Shown here: piece by piece, positions 1-7,097 of the stretch | Layout: each line of letters begins with the position of its first letter | How positions within the stretch are numbered: the first letter of the stretch is position 1 | Origin: Bacteroidales bacterium | Lineage (GTDB): Bacteria > Bacteroidota > Bacteroidia > Bacteroidales > B18-G4 | DNA length: 8,892 nt | Direction: 5' to 3' | Assembly (NCBI GenBank): GCA_030618905.1 | Contig: JAUXCL010000089.1 | Span: forward strand, 1 to 8,892 | Notes under the pieces: generated by a model | What the model was told of the DNA's origin: nothing | Seen by the model: only the letters and a program-made list of their open reading frames with translations | The model's database searches: none | Translations under genes and position numbers: made by a program

Positions 1-795
1 ATCATCATTGACCATGGCGGCTGAACCATCAAAATTAAAAATCAGCTCATTAATTTTCAGGCTGTTCTTTTTAAAAGTATACATCTCATTCTTAAGGTCA
101 GCATCCAGGATGGCCTTGAATTCGATCATAGTATTATGTAGATAATTTACCCCACCCTCTGTCACTGTGATCGATTTGATCAGGGTAGAAGTATTTACTT
201 TTGTATTGTTGGCGGAAAAATCGCCATTCAGGGTATGCCGAAGCCCTTCCACAAGGACCGTTGTATTCGAGCTCTTGTCAATATAGACAAGCCTTGCATC
301 CACAACTTCAAGCTTACGCAAAGAAATCACGAAATCCGATGTTTGATCTGCTACGGGTTCTTCCGGCTTTGCATCCGCAGGTTTTGCAATATCCCAATTG
401 GCTTTTCCATCTTCGTTCACCAGCAATGTCAGCTCCGGCTGATCAATCAGGATTTTCCGGATCCTGTACAGATCTCCTTCAATCACACTGATCAGGTCGA
501 TCGTCACGGCAAAGGAATGAATTTCAGCCAGGGTATCTCCATTAAATTCGTTGACACCGATGACCGTGATACCGTCAATGTGAAAGCTGAAATGCGGAAA
601 GTTCCGGATCAGTGATAAACCAAAGTCCTTAAAATCTACCCTGGCATTTACCTCCTTGTTGATTTCTTCTTTAACCTTATCCATGATCTGGTTCTTAAAG
701 AAATATGGAAGGATACTTACAATGATCAGCAAGCTGATAAAGATAATGATGAGGACTTTGAAAAATTTCCAGATGCGTTTGCCTTTGTTATTCAT
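1..795 (-). CDS. AsmA-family membrane-anchored protein (N-terminal part, cut by window edge)
   Basis: The reading frame opens at an ATG at 793-795 and stays open for 265 codons to the window edge, so the C-terminal part is missing. The protein starts with a short basic stretch (MNNKGKR), then one strongly hydrophobic segment at about residues 8-33 that should anchor it in the inner membrane with the rest in the periplasm. Residues 40-110 fit the AsmA N-terminal region, and the family-typical phrase GKANWDI is at about 130-136. AsmA/TamB-like proteins are large periplasmic beta-rich proteins linked to outer-membrane assembly or lipid transport; Bacteroidota members are usually far longer than the part seen here. 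It starts 20 bp after the stop of the DUF349 gene on the same strand, so it is probably co-transcribed. The family is clear, but the exact cellular role is inferred from relatives only. Confidence 0.85.
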   Translation of the reverse strand, partial: MNNKGKRIWKFFKVLIIIFISLLIIVSILPYFFKNQIMDKVKEEINKEVNARVDFKDFGLSLIRNFPHFSFHIDGITVIGVNEFNGDTLAEIHSFAVTIDLISVIEGDLYRIRKILIDQPELTLLVNEDGKANWDIAKPADAKPEEPVADQTSDFVISLRKLEVVDARLVYIDKSSNTTVLVEGLRHTLNGDFSANNTKVNTSTLIKSITVTEGGVNYLHNTMIEFKAILDADLKNEMYTFKKNSLKINELIFNFDGSAAMVNDD

Positions 796-815
796 GACCT
801 GTAAATTTATTATTG

Positions 816-2807
816 CTATACCTGTCTCAGGTATTTTAACTTGGCTTCCAGGAGTGCCAGTTCTTTCCTGGCTTTCCCGATCTTCTTTTCGAATTCTTCT
901 TTCAGCAGGTTGGCCTTCTGGGATTTGGCAAGGAAGCCAATATTGTTTTCCCAGAGGTTGATCTCATCCCTCAGCTTATTGACCTTATTCTGGACGAAGC
1001 CTTGTTCCTTGCGTATCATCCTGTCTCCTTCAGCAGTATCCCTGACAGACTCATAGCGGGTCTTAAAAGCTTCTGCCTGGAGCTCCATTGAATTGATCTT
1101 AAGCTTATTGAGTTGTTTGTCGATGACCTTGCGGAATTCAATCTGGATTTTTTCTTTCTCCTTGATAGGCACAAAACCTATTTCCATCCATTGCCTCTGG
1201 TAATCCTTGATCACATTCAGGCTTTTCGTTTTGTCATCACTAAATTTATGGGCGATGATTTGTTCCAGGATATCCTGTTTTTTCTTCAGGTTCTCCGCCT
1301 CATGTTCATGAATATTGGAATAGTATTCGGATTTGGCATTAAAGAATTCATCACAGGCAGACCTGAATCTTTTCCATATCTTATCCGAATGCTTGCGTGG
1401 AACCGGGCCGATCTTTTTCCACTCCTGCTGAAGCCTGATCAGGTCCTGGCTCGTCTTTTTCCATTCGGTGCTATCTTTCATATTCTCTGCCTCTGTGCAA
1501 AGATCGATTTTGAGGTTGTAATTATGGAGTTGCTCCTCCTTGATCTTACCCAGGAAGGATTTCTTATTGTTGAAAAAGGTGTTGAGGGATGACTTAAAAC
1601 GGCTCCACACCTCGTTATTCTCTTTCCTGGGTGCTCTTCCGACCGTCTTCCAGATCTTGAACAATTCATTGATCTGGTTGGTCTGATCCTGCCATTCCTT
1701 CAGGCTTGCGGGTTCTTTTGTGAGTATCTCTTCAGCCTTTTCACTAAGGGCAATTTTGGCAAGATGATTTTTCTGCTGCTCTTCATGCAGCTGCTCATAA
1801 TGCTCTCTTCTGCGCTCGTTGATCTTGTCGGTGGCAGTTTTAAAACGCTCCCAGATCTCATCACGTTTTTCATGAGGAACAGGACCAATTTCCTTCCAAT
1901 CCTCGTGGTATTTCTGTAACTGCTTAAAGGATTTTATAATGGATGTCTCCAGCAACAGCTCTTCGGTGAGCTCACAGAGTTTGACTTTGGCTTCCAGGTT
2001 TTTCTTCAGGTCCAGGTCTCTTAGCTCCCTGTTTATCTTGACCTTATCAAAAAACTTCTCAACCAGGAAGTGATAACTCTGCCATAAGTTGGATACTTCA
2101 CCTGCGGGTACCAGTCCTATTTCCTTCCAGTTGTTCTGCAAGGCTTTAAATTCATCGTATGTCTTTTTGAGTGTCTCTTCAGAGCTGATCAACTCTTTGA
2201 GATGTTCGAGAATTTGTTTTTTCTTCTCAAGGTTATCAATTTTGGCTTTTTCAAGTCCCTGCAGGTATATTGCCTTATTCTTCTTATAGACTTCAAAAGC
2301 CGCTTTGAACTTTTTTTCCTGGGGATCATCTTCCGCTTTATAGGCTTCTTTGTCTCCCCCCTCTTCGATATATTTATTGAACAGCTTTTCTTTTTCTTCC
2401 TTATTCAGCTTCAGAAAAGCTACTTTGATAAGGGCAATTTTTGTTTTGATGATTGCCACGTCCGCATTCTGCACCAATTCCTGCAGTTTTTCAACCAGTT
2501 CTTCGCGGTTCAGCTGATCATACTGAATCTCTTCAAGGTCTTTTTTCTCTTCGGGCTCAACATCTGCTTCAGCATCCTCATCTTCATCCTTATGCTCAGC
2601 CTTATCTTCATGTACTTCTTCATAAGCCTCAATATGCTCCTCAATCTCCTCTTTCCTCACTTCTTCCTTCACTTCTTCGCTTTTCGCTTTGACTTCTTCG
2701 CTCTCTTCACTCCCCGCCTCTGGCGGGATGTCGCTCGGCTTCGCCTCTCTCCACTTCACACTCGCCGCTTCCTCCGGGATCTGTTTTTGTTGTTCTTTCT
2801 TATCCAT
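816..2807 (-). CDS. DUF349-repeat coiled-coil protein
   Basis: A 663-residue, very charged, helix-rich protein with no signal peptide or membrane segment, so probably cytoplasmic. Five copies of the DUF349 core (W-K/M-x-I/V-G-x-x-P) lie at about residues 227, 304, 386, 463 and 540, spaced 77-82 residues apart, e.g. WKEIGPVP and WKKIGPVP, each usually followed by an E/K-x-W-x-R-F helix. Before them are an acidic low-complexity stretch (about 33-95, rich in EE, EEVK and DED) and a lysine-rich helical region. Residues 600-663 form a C-terminal coiled coil. DUF349 has no established biochemical function. The frame extends upstream to a TTG at 2817-2819, but the ATG at 2805-2807 is preferred: it follows an A/T-rich leader and yields MDKKEQQKQ. 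Residues about 16-32 are encoded by an odd GC-rich palindromic segment. A Bacteroidota-type promoter lies about 65 bp upstream, and an AsmA gene follows. Confidence 0.9.
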   Translation of the reverse strand: MDKKEQQKQIPEEAASVKWREAKPSDIPPEAGSEESEEVKAKSEEVKEEVRKEEIEEHIEAYEEVHEDKAEHKDEDEDAEADVEPEEKKDLEEIQYDQLNREELVEKLQELVQNADVAIIKTKIALIKVAFLKLNKEEKEKLFNKYIEEGGDKEAYKAEDDPQEKKFKAAFEVYKKNKAIYLQGLEKAKIDNLEKKKQILEHLKELISSEETLKKTYDEFKALQNNWKEIGLVPAGEVSNLWQSYHFLVEKFFDKVKINRELRDLDLKKNLEAKVKLCELTEELLLETSIIKSFKQLQKYHEDWKEIGPVPHEKRDEIWERFKTATDKINERRREHYEQLHEEQQKNHLAKIALSEKAEEILTKEPASLKEWQDQTNQINELFKIWKTVGRAPRKENNEVWSRFKSSLNTFFNNKKSFLGKIKEEQLHNYNLKIDLCTEAENMKDSTEWKKTSQDLIRLQQEWKKIGPVPRKHSDKIWKRFRSACDEFFNAKSEYYSNIHEHEAENLKKKQDILEQIIAHKFSDDKTKSLNVIKDYQRQWMEIGFVPIKEKEKIQIEFRKVIDKQLNKLKINSMELQAEAFKTRYESVRDTAEGDRMIRKEQGFVQNKVNKLRDEINLWENNIGFLAKSQKANLLKEEFEKKIGKARKELALLEAKLKYLRQV
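2690..2775. repeat. GC-rich palindromic segment inside the DUF349 gene (possible interspersed element)
   Basis: Within the otherwise A/T-leaning gene this stretch is visibly GC-rich. It contains a perfect hairpin, CCCGCC-TCT-GGCGGG at 2713-2727, and a smaller one, GGC-TTC-GCC at 2737-2745. Two copies of ACTTCTTCGCT (2671-2681 and 2692-2702) lie next to it. In the gene's frame it encodes SVKWREAKPSDIPPEAG, after which an SEEVK-like unit repeats. The composition shift plus palindromes suggests a small REP- or MITE-like repeat that inserted in frame, but a single copy cannot prove this. The edges are approximate. Confidence 0.4.
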
Positions 2808-2874
2808 TACAAATTTCAATTATGTGTCTAACTAAAGACTTTTAAAGGTTTCCAATACTTTTTTTAAAGGAATG

Positions 2875-2907
2875 CAAAAATAGCAATAATTTGTTGTGAA
2901 CTACAAA
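2875..2907 (-). promoter_or_regulatory. Bacteroidota-type promoter for the DUF349-AsmA operon
   Basis: Read on the minus strand, TTTG (2904-2907) is followed after exactly 21 bases by TATTTTTG (2875-2882). This fits the Bacteroidota sigma-ABfr consensus of TTTG at -33 and TAnnTTTG at -7. Transcription would start near 2868-2870, giving a leader of about 60 bases before the ATG at 2807. The -33 element lies directly against the stop codon of the patatin gene (2908-2910), so the DUF349 gene can be transcribed independently of it. Confidence 0.65.
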
Positions 2908-2912
2908 TTATT
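2885..2912. repeat. 10-bp perfect inverted repeat overlapping a stop codon and a promoter
   Basis: AATAATTTGT (2885-2894) and ACAAATTATT (2903-2912) are exact inverse complements separated by 8 bases. The right arm covers the TAA stop of the patatin gene and the TTTG -33 element of the next promoter; the left arm lies in the promoter spacer. It could be an operator for a dimeric regulator, or a weak A/T-rich terminator for the patatin transcript, as a TATTTTTG stretch follows it on the minus strand. The sequence does not decide between these. Confidence 0.45.
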
Positions 2913-5208
2913 CGAGAACAGATCTATTAAAAATTATATATCCAATATTGAAGAAAATGGTATACTGGTCGTCAGACCTGTCATAATAATTGACACTTAA
3001 GCTCAAAGGACCAAGCGGGCTGTGCCAAACAAACGCAGCCGTGGCCATCACAGATCGTTTTGTGAACTCAGTACCATAATTAACAGATTTGTCTTCCTCC
3101 TGTATGATCTCCTGGTATGGCTGAAAAAGGTATCCTTCCACGCGCAAATCCATCCTCTTATGCAACCTGGATATTACTTTTAATCCGCCGGCAACATAAT
3201 TATGGGCCCGGTAATTAGGCAGGAAAAGCACCTTGCTTTCAGGGATGGGCTCGAAAGATGGGGATGCCATCATCGTAGAAATATAATTATGGAACAAGGG
3301 TTGATTGGATACCATCAGTTCTCCATAAAACCCGAATGTAAAAGGCCCCAGCCGCTGAAAATAATTATCGTAAATCAACTTGAATTGAATCCAATCATGG
3401 TGTTTTTTATACTCCTCTGCGTTAACAGACGTGGATCCGGGAATATTCTTTTCTATGCCATTCACATAGTTCAGGGAGAGCAATAAACGGGCCCCACTAT
3501 TGGCATACTGCTTATAATTCAATGAATTCAGCTCAAAAAGGACCTGGGGTGTATAGAAATCAAAATAAGTTACATCAGCTGTATCCAAACGTGTAAATTC
3601 ATTGGTCTGATAATATTTATTTTTTGTTCTTGCAAGGGCAGCACCAACAACCAGCTTACCTTTATTGGTAACGGGTACACCCACGTCAAGATATAAAAAG
3701 CTCTCGTTGTCAATAAGATAAGAGGGGGTAATATCTTCGAAAAAATATGATGAACTTCTGAAATAGTTCTTATTGTTGTATATAAATCCTCCTTCCAGGA
3801 ATGAAGATGGCCTGGAAGGAAAATCGATCCTTGTTTTGGCCATTACTGAACTGTAAAAACGCCCAAAGTAAACATTTCCACCTATTTCAAAAGCCTGGGC
3901 ACCAAGGTGTTTATATTTGGCCTCAATAAATGCAGCATTGGCTGCTGTTGAACTGATATTGCCTCCGAACTGTACATGGAAGCGCTCAGCTGGTTTTACG
4001 TCCAGGAATAAAGTATAATATCCTGTGGAGATTTTATATTCAAGCTGTGGGAAAATATTTCTGATTTTGTCATCTGCGATGAGCTCAAAATAGTCATTTT
4101 TAACTTCGTCCAGTGTAAGGAGCTCTGATTTCTGCTTCAGCAGCTTGTTGACATATGTGGTCTGTCCTTTGGTTAATCCCCTGATATTGATTGAATCGAT
4201 AACTAAAGGTGGTTTCCTTTCGGTGAATTCGTCCCTCCTCTTTTGTCGCTCATCCATGCTAACCCTTTCATGCACCAGCGACTTGATTTCTTCCATCATC
4301 TTGATGGTGTGCTTATATCCACTATCGATGAATGCTTTGGTATGACTAAAATCTACGACATTTACATCACCCAGCTCATGTTCAACCAAAACACCATCCT
4401 TAAGTATAACGTCATAATCTGTTTTAGCCACCAGCATGTTTTGAATTTGGGAAATGATATCATCAGGATCGGGTTTTTCGTAATTACCTGCAGCCTTGCT
4501 CCCAATGATCACATCAGGTTGAAAATCACTGATGGCAACATCTGATGGAAAATTATTGTACATCCCCCCATCAAATAATAACTTACCATCGATTTCAATA
4601 GGCTTGTAATAAAACGGGAAAGTCATGGATGCCCTGATTGCATTGCCAAGCTGCCCTTTATTCAAGACCACCGCCTTACGGGATTCTATATCGGAAGCCA
4701 CACAACGGAAAGGAACAAACAAAGAGTCAAAATTATAGTCAGCTACCGCACTGGAGCTTGAAAACAGCTTCATGAATGCAAAATCCATCTCATATGGTGC
4801 AATAATGTTGGTAGGAAGCTTAGATTTCAGTTTGTTCTTTTTGACGTCATAATCGAATTTCAAGGTTACCCATGACGCATTGGGGGCTTCCTCTTTAAAA
4901 TAATAGGTGTAATTGCTTTCTATTTCGCCCGAAACCCATTTTTTAAATTCATCTGAGGCGATCATTGCCTCTATCTCCTCCAGCGTATATCCACTTGCAT
5001 ACAATCCTCCAACGATGGCCCCCATTGAAGTACCTGTAATATAGTCAATAGGGATATCATGATCTTCCAGGGCCTTGAGTAAACCAATGTGTGCAACTCC
5101 CTTGGAACCACCACCACTCAATACCAGGGCTACCCTCTGCGCTTCGGAGAATAAAGTGGTGAGGCAGAATATGCAGGTGAATATCAAACTTGGCAGTAAC
5201 CTGGTCAT
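2908..5208 (-). CDS. Patatin-like phospholipase with POTRA-like and outer-membrane barrel domains
   Basis: A 766-residue predicted outer-membrane lipolytic enzyme. An N-terminal signal peptide (about residues 1-23, hydrophobic core LLPSLIFTCIFCLTTLF, ending SEAQ) is followed by a patatin domain. The oxyanion-hole motif GGGSKG is at 32-37, the nucleophile motif GTSMG at 59-63 (Ser61), and the dyad aspartate in DGG at 213-215 (Asp213), so all catalytic elements are present. Residues about 335-405 look like one POTRA-type segment (VIDSINIRGLTKGQTTYVNKLL). The remainder to 766 consists of alternating aromatic/hydrophobic strands with polar turns, as in a BamA/TamA-type barrel. This matches the layout of type Vd (PlpD-like) proteins, in which a barrel carries a patatin passenger; phospholipase A activity is known for PlpD and inferred here. 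The ATG is 5 bp after the stop of the upstream lyase gene, implying one transcript and probably coupled translation. Confidence 0.9.
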   Translation of the reverse strand: MTRLLPSLIFTCIFCLTTLFSEAQRVALVLSGGGSKGVAHIGLLKALEDHDIPIDYITGTSMGAIVGGLYASGYTLEEIEAMIASDEFKKWVSGEIESNYTYYFKEEAPNASWVTLKFDYDVKKNKLKSKLPTNIIAPYEMDFAFMKLFSSSSAVADYNFDSLFVPFRCVASDIESRKAVVLNKGQLGNAIRASMTFPFYYKPIEIDGKLLFDGGMYNNFPSDVAISDFQPDVIIGSKAAGNYEKPDPDDIISQIQNMLVAKTDYDVILKDGVLVEHELGDVNVVDFSHTKAFIDSGYKHTIKMMEEIKSLVHERVSMDERQKRRDEFTERKPPLVIDSINIRGLTKGQTTYVNKLLKQKSELLTLDEVKNDYFELIADDKIRNIFPQLEYKISTGYYTLFLDVKPAERFHVQFGGNISSTAANAAFIEAKYKHLGAQAFEIGGNVYFGRFYSSVMAKTRIDFPSRPSSFLEGGFIYNNKNYFRSSSYFFEDITPSYLIDNESFLYLDVGVPVTNKGKLVVGAALARTKNKYYQTNEFTRLDTADVTYFDFYTPQVLFELNSLNYKQYANSGARLLLSLNYVNGIEKNIPGSTSVNAEEYKKHHDWIQFKLIYDNYFQRLGPFTFGFYGELMVSNQPLFHNYISTMMASPSFEPIPESKVLFLPNYRAHNYVAGGLKVISRLHKRMDLRVEGYLFQPYQEIIQEEDKSVNYGTEFTKRSVMATAAFVWHSPLGPLSLSVNYYDRSDDQYTIFFNIGYIIFNRSVLE

Positions 5209-5213
5209 TTTAA

Positions 5214-6410
5214 TTATACTTTATCCAGTGCCTGCTCAAGGTCCTGGATGATATCTTCAATGTCTTCTATGCCAACACTCAACCTGACCAAACCATCTGA
5301 GATTCCAGCCTTTTGTTTGGCTTCCAGGGTCATTTTGGCATGTGTCATGGAAGCCGGATGTTGAATAAGGGTCTCAATCCCACCTAAAGATACGGCCAAT
5401 AAAGCCAGATTCATCGAGTCCATCAACACTTTTCCTGGCTCATAACCTCCTTTCAATCCAAAGCTGATCATGGCACCCGGTCCTTTCATTTGCTTTAAAG
5501 CCAATTCATATTGGGGGTGTGAAGACAGTCCCGGAAATTTGATCCAGTCAACCTTAGGGTGATTAGTCAGAAATGCAGCCACCTTAATGGCATTATCCTG
5601 TGCCCTGTCGATCCTGATGCCGAGCGTTTTCAGTCCCCTGCGTGCCAGGAATGCCTGGTGCGGGTCCATATTACAACCCAGATTGATCATCACTCCACGC
5701 AATAATTTATTATCTTCAGCGGTTTTGGAGATCAGCATACCTGCCACAACGTCGGCATGTCCATTGATAAATTTAGTCATGGAATGCAATACAAGATCTA
5801 CGCCCAGGTCAAGTGGTTTCTGAAGGTAAGGACTACAAAAAGTATTGTCGACACATACCCGGATGCCATGCTCATGTGCCAGGTCCGACAAAGCACGAAG
5901 ATCAGTAATATCCATTGTCGGGTTGGCTGGCGTTTCAGTATAGATCAGCTTGGTATTGGGCTGAATAGCCTGTCTGACCTGCTCGAGGTCAGAAGTGTCG
6001 ACAAAAGTACTTTCCACTCCAAAATTCACATATAAGGTTTCCAGTACTACCCGGGCCGGCCCGTAAACCGCATTATGGCTGACTATGTGGGCACCGGCAC
6101 CCAGGAATGCAAGATATACACAATTGACAGCGCCCATACCTGATGAGGTGGCAATACCATCATAACCATTTTCAAGGGAGGCCATGGTTTTTTCCAGGTC
6201 CCGAATAGTCGGATTCCCAATCCGTGTATAAATATATCCATCATCCTCTCCTGCGAAACAGGCTGCACCATGATCGGCATTTCTGAATTTAAAGGTAGAT
6301 GACTGATATATTGGGGTTACCGCACTGCCCAGCGCATCTTCATATTCACCCCCATGGATCAGTTTCGAATTGAAGCCGGATTTTTTTAAACTCATATCTT
6401 CGGATGCCAT
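5214..6410 (-). CDS. Cys/Met-metabolism PLP enzyme (methionine gamma-lyase/cystathionine lyase type)
   Basis: A full-length (398 aa) member of the trans-sulfuration fold-type I PLP family, cytosolic. Visible motifs are YIYTRIGNPT (59-68, phosphate-binding Tyr61 and Arg63 of the neighbouring subunit), SSGMGAV (89-95), TPANPTMDI (160-168), the cofactor-ring aspartate in VDNT (Asp188), the PLP Schiff-base lysine in HSMTKF (Lys213), SLGGIETLIQHPASMTH (341-357), and Arg376 for the substrate carboxylate. The family includes methionine gamma-lyase, cystathionine gamma-lyase/synthase and homoserine sulfhydrylases. YTRIGNPT favours the gamma-lyase side, but the active-site tyrosine is followed by Gly-Pro (YGP, 116-118), where bacterial methionine gamma-lyases have Cys and cystathionine enzymes usually Gly, so the substrate is open. 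The first ATG is used; Met6 is an alternative. An intrinsic terminator lies just upstream, so it should have its own promoter, though none is obvious. The patatin gene follows by 5 bp. Confidence 0.88.
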   Translation of the reverse strand: MASEDMSLKKSGFNSKLIHGGEYEDALGSAVTPIYQSSTFKFRNADHGAACFAGEDDGYIYTRIGNPTIRDLEKTMASLENGYDGIATSSGMGAVNCVYLAFLGAGAHIVSHNAVYGPARVVLETLYVNFGVESTFVDTSDLEQVRQAIQPNTKLIYTETPANPTMDITDLRALSDLAHEHGIRVCVDNTFCSPYLQKPLDLGVDLVLHSMTKFINGHADVVAGMLISKTAEDNKLLRGVMINLGCNMDPHQAFLARRGLKTLGIRIDRAQDNAIKVAAFLTNHPKVDWIKFPGLSSHPQYELALKQMKGPGAMISFGLKGGYEPGKVLMDSMNLALLAVSLGGIETLIQHPASMTHAKMTLEAKQKAGISDGLVRLSVGIEDIEDIIQDLEQALDKV

Positions 6411-6443
6411 TTAAATATTAAGGTTATTTATATATGTTAATAC

Positions 6444-6471
6444 AAAAAAGACTGCCTCTGCAAGCAGTCTT
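6444..6471 (-). terminator. Rho-independent terminator of the rubrerythrin-like gene
   Basis: Read on the minus strand, an 8-bp perfect stem AAGACTGC/GCAGTCTT with an 8-base loop is followed directly by a run of six T (complement of 6444-6449). It lies about 20 bp beyond the rubrerythrin stop and about 35 bp before the lyase ATG, so it separates the two transcription units. The plus-strand reading lacks a clean T run, and no plus-strand gene ends here. Confidence 0.85.
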
Positions 6472-6490
6472 CTTATATTTTAGAATTTTC

Positions 6491-6991
6491 TTAAAAAGGC
6501 CAGAAGTTGTTATCATACCAGATCTGTTCCTTCAGGTCCTCATTGATCTTATGAAGCCAAAAATGATGGCCTTTTTCCCAATCTGCCAACATCTGGTACA
6601 TCTCTTTTTCATTAGGATCGGTGGCTTGTTCTGCCCTCTCGGAATAAATCTGTACTGCCCGTGTTTCGAAATCCATCGCAGCTGAGATGGCTGCCGCTTC
6701 AAAACCTGCCGCACTGATCTCTTTTTTTATCTCTTCCGACAAGATCTCCATAACGGTATCTTCATCAGGATGTCCAGCTGTTTCATTTTTTACAAATGAA
6801 TGATTCTTTTCATAATGTGCAAATTGCTTTGACAGGAATTCAATATGCTCCTCCTCTTCATCTGCCATCATCTGAAAGATCTTCCTTGCTGCTTCACTTT
6901 GGGTTTGCCTTGCACAGGTGGAATAGAAAGCTTTTCCCCTTCTTTCGAGAAGGATAGCTTCTTTGAGTATGTCTACTGCTGATTTCGTCAT
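6491..6991 (-). CDS. Rubrerythrin-like diiron (ferritin-like) protein without rubredoxin domain
   Basis: A 166-residue four-helix ferritin-like protein. The iron ligands expected for rubrerythrins are visible: Glu16 (ILLERRGKAFY), the E-x-x-H pair Glu46/His49 within DEEEEHIEF, Glu109 in AMDFETRA, and the second E-x-x-H Glu139/His142 in DWEKGHHFW. The C-terminal rubredoxin domain of classical rubrerythrin is absent: there are no CxxC pairs and the protein ends shortly after helix four in an aromatic tail (WYDNNFWPF). Rubrerythrins reduce hydrogen peroxide in anaerobes; without rubredoxin the electron donor would be a separate protein, so the peroxidase role is inferred. The gene has its own promoter-like box upstream and a strong terminator downstream, so it is probably monocistronic. 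It is divergent from the kinase-RapZ gene. Confidence 0.88.
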   Translation of the reverse strand: MTKSAVDILKEAILLERRGKAFYSTCARQTQSEAARKIFQMMADEEEEHIEFLSKQFAHYEKNHSFVKNETAGHPDEDTVMEILSEEIKKEISAAGFEAAAISAAMDFETRAVQIYSERAEQATDPNEKEMYQMLADWEKGHHFWLHKINEDLKEQIWYDNNFWPF

Positions 6992-7026
6992 AATTGAAAG
7001 CTTATTTCGGTTGTTTCTAAAGAAGA

Positions 7027-7034
7027 CAAAGATA
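7027..7034 (-). promoter_or_regulatory. Promoter -7 box for the rubrerythrin-like gene
   Basis: On the minus strand TATCTTTG matches the Bacteroidota -7 consensus TAnnTTTG exactly and lies 35 bp before the ATG at 6991, giving a short leader of about 25-30 bases. A TTTG at the expected -33 spacing is not seen, so the call rests on the -7 box and its position alone. Confidence 0.5.
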
Positions 7035-7097
7035 CATCAAATTTTGTTCAGGCACCATGACATTAAGCTAAGATTAACATGGCTTTTTTAATTATTT

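Noticed and set aside
1113..1592. Plus-strand open frame of 159 codons
   Set aside because: Lies wholly antisense to the DUF349 repeats and shows no recognisable motif.
2808..2819. TTG start extending the DUF349 protein by four residues
   Set aside because: The ATG at 2805-2807 is a better start codon and gives a typical MDKK opening; nothing supports the extension.
2202..2831. Long plus-strand open frame (209 codons) with a Phe/Leu/Ile-rich, membrane-like translation
   Set aside because: It is the antisense of the Glu/Lys-rich DUF349 gene; codons GAA and AAG read backwards give Phe and Leu. No start context or family resemblance.
7055..7082. CCATG...CATGG inverted repeat in the divergent intergenic region
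   Set aside because: Arms of only 5 bp with an 18-base spacer are too likely by chance to call an operator.
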